The notes below the pieces were generated by a model that made no database searches, was not told the origin of the DNA, and saw only the letters and a list, made by a program, of their open reading frames with translations. From Hymenopellis radicata (taxonomy: Eukaryota > Basidiomycota > Agaricomycetes > Agaricales > Physalacriaceae), in the NCBI GenBank assembly GCA_015501595.1, contig JADNRX010000003.1:558001-622000 (forward strand): DNA of 64,000 nt. The letters run 5' to 3'. The position numbers and the translations under genes were made by a program. Shown one piece after another: positions 62,277 to 64,000 of the stretch (position 1 is the first letter of the stretch; the number at the start of each line of letters is the position of its first letter).

Positions 62277-63758
62277 ATGTACTCACAGGCGTACCCAACA
62301 CAGAAATCTTCTTCTCCCCGCCTCGATTACAGTCATCTCGCGTATCCTCCACCACATCCATCGAAGAACCCTGTGTCTACGCGTACAACGCTACATCCTC
62401 CTCATGCATACCATGACCATCATCCTGGCGCGTCGAGCGACTTGACGCCGTACTCGTTCGATCAGCCTGTGCATTATAGCTCTGAACGAAGCAATTACTC
62501 TCCCCATGGACATACCCCACCGGCCGCTTACGGAACCTACAACAATGCTAGTACTTCCTCGATGCCGCATCTCATCGACCCAATACCGACGCTGCCTACC
62601 AGCTCACATGTGCGTGCTGTCAATTATAGCCCACACTCCAAGGAGCCCTCGTCGATGATGTTAGAGTACGCCTCTGGATTGTACGTTCCCCTTAATACAG
62701 GATACCCTCAACTAATTGCTCGCAGGCAAATCAACCCCACCACAGAGAATGCATATTATACCTCTACATTCAATGCCGGCGGTCCTTCTAGTCATGGTCA
62801 CAGCCAAGGACACCCGCCACGACCAGCGCCATCCAGTCTTCTGCATTCGCTAGACTATCCACTTGCGCCCCACTTGCCCATCTCTGCTCATCATGAAACG
62901 AAGCCTCGTTCCGTATACAAGGTAGCAGAGCCGACGGGTCGTCGAAAGTCGGAGGTACGTGATATCAATACTTGTCACACCACCACAGTCTGACTTGAAG
63001 CGACAGACATCAACCTCCCAAGCGCGCCGGAATTCGTCCTCCAACAACCCCTATCCACGATCGCGTAAAGAAGCAGCGGCGAGTCATTCAATGAAGTCAA
63101 CCTCTGCGCGCAACTACGACACCCTGAGCGTTCTGAGCAACGATTTGGGTCCTATCGGACCAACAAATCACATCCTTGTACCTCAGGACACTGTATTTGG
63201 AGAACCGACTTCGTATAACAGATACCAAGAGCACCTGTTCCAGCCCATCTCCTTCAGAGCTCAAGGGTTCCACGAATTAGGCGTCAAGTTGACGCAAATC
63301 CTGAAGCAGCGCTCGGATCCTATTGATGGAGGGGACGACCATGTTTTTGAGAATAGTGGATATCGAGAGATCAAGGTCAAGATTCAGGTAAGGCCCTTCC
63401 ATGTCGCCGAGGTGAATATGCAGCTTATGATTGTCGCAGTGGCCTGGTTATCCTCATCATCCATTCGAGAAACGAGTGAAGACACACAATTGCGCCATCA
63501 CGCGTGCAACTGTGTGTTTGATTCTTGCCAACATGGTTCTTGACTTTGTCATGATGTTGAAGGTACATTCGTGGCCTTTGACCATAGAAACATGCGCTGA
63601 ACTCTGTCTTTGCGTAGGATCGTAAAGTGCAAGTTGAGAAGGGCTACGAAGGTTGGGCCATTGGGAAAGGCGGTTTCAAAGCCAACGAATTTTGGATAAC
63701 TGGACTTCTTCATCGTGGCGGAAACCATTTTCAACCGGAGATATGGGTACCTCAATAG
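62277..63758 (+). CDS. Unrecognised protein, Ser/Pro/His-rich N-terminus and compact C-terminal domain
   Basis: Start ATG at 62277 (MYSQAYPTQKSSSPRLDYSH). The first exon is low-complexity, rich in Pro, Ser, His and Tyr, as in disordered parts of transcription regulators. A small intron (62954-63006) leads to a basic Ser/Asn/Arg segment (TSTSQARRNSSSNNPYPRSR). Then comes a folded-looking region: FQPISFRAQGFHELGVKLTQ, GYREIKVKIQ, and after an intron WPGYPHHPFEKRVKTHNCAI and TRATVCLILANMVLDFVMML. The last exon has KVQVEKGYEGWAIGKGGFKA and FWITGLLHRGGNHFQPEIWV, ending at 63758. All three introns are GT-AG and in frame, so the gene is real. No known domain is recognised; the low-complexity arm plus compact domain suggest a nuclear protein. 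Confidence 0.8.
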
Positions 63759-63869
63759 TGACGCGGTCCTCCGTTTGTTGTATATCCTGGTAGATAGTTT
63801 GTAAGAGTAAGCCCAAGTACGTTACATTTGTCCCGAATATCCAAGTAGTAGTTAGAATATGATGAATTA

Positions 63870-64000
63870 TTATGAAGGTCGATTGTCCATAGTAACCTCT
63901 TCTGCGAGGCGAGATATTTCTGAGAATGCGGCTTTGAGGAGGTCAAGGTCGGCGTCGAGACTTTCTGCGCGGTTTTTCACCTGGGGATTGTCAGTCAACG
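63870..64000 (-). CDS. C-terminus of a gene entering from the right edge
   Basis: The minus strand reads LTDNPQVKNRAESLDADLDL, LKAAFSEISRLAEEVTMDNR and PS, then a stop at 63870. The segment is helical with leucine/alanine heptads, so probably a coiled coil. A possible splice site (CAG before GTGAAA) lies near 63981. The family cannot be told from this fragment. It converges on the gene ending at 63758. Confidence 0.55.
   Translation of the reverse strand, partial: LTDNPQVKNRAESLDADLDLLKAAFSEISRLAEEVTMDNRPS

Overview
The window is a stretch of a basidiomycete (most likely Agaricomycete) nuclear chromosome. Protein-coding genes are dense and interrupted by many 45-65 nt GT-AG introns. The best lineage clues are a fatty acid synthase whose beta-type half runs straight into the acyl-carrier region, CYP51, a fungal VTC polyphosphate polymerase and Zn2Cys6 regulators with fungal-type domains. 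No rRNA, tRNA, CRISPR array or intact transposon was recognised. All gene models were spliced by eye.

Layout. 1-7758 (-): fused fatty acid synthase, 3' end off the left edge. 8202-9567 (-): Gtr2/RagC GTPase, divergent from 9750-13172 (+): Vtc4-like polyphosphate polymerase. 14611-17058 and 18180-20251 (-): two related Zn2Cys6 transcription factors. 21303-22876 (-): double-PH-domain protein, divergent from acyl-CoA-binding protein 23255-23786 (+). 23787-27288 has no recognisable gene but carries several perfect palindromes. 27289-30328 (-): secreted-kelch/single-TM protein. 31861-33285 (+): J-domain chaperone. 33448-35082 (+): STK16/Env7-like kinase. 35991-37693 (+): MYND-finger protein. 37923-40769: a decay zone with a broken alpha/beta hydrolase, a direct repeat pair and the tail of an NAD(P)-binding enzyme. 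40993-42907 (-): ERG11/CYP51. 43136-45960 (-): mitochondrial-type RNB exoribonuclease, divergent from a nuclear zinc-finger protein 46024-46946 (+). 47092-47883 (+): Sld7-like protein. 48810-50614 (-): MFS transporter. 51034-51942 (+): double DUF427 protein. 52077-55428 (-): Ssl2/XPB helicase, divergent from 55576-57521 (+): Pwp1. 57731-59219 (-): PAP2 lipid phosphatase. 60701-61640: degenerate repeat-containing ORFs. 62277-63758 (+): unrecognised Ser/Pro-rich protein. 63870-64000 (-): C-terminus of another gene.

Most of this is housekeeping: lipid and sterol synthesis (FAS, ACBP, CYP51, PAP2), nutrient and phosphate signalling (Gtr2, Vtc4), transcription and repair (Ssl2), ribosome production (Pwp1) and mitochondrial RNA turnover. 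The genes do not form a biosynthetic cluster. Several are arranged head to head with very short shared promoters (63-182 bp).

One caution runs through the window. Seven otherwise convincing genes contain single-base frame breaks, often at short homopolymers, whereas FAS, Gtr2, both PH/ACBP genes, the kinase, CYP51, Ssl2 and Pwp1 read cleanly. Residual sequencing indels explain this best. The alpha/beta hydrolase, with many breaks and loss of its nucleophile elbow, looks like a true pseudogene.
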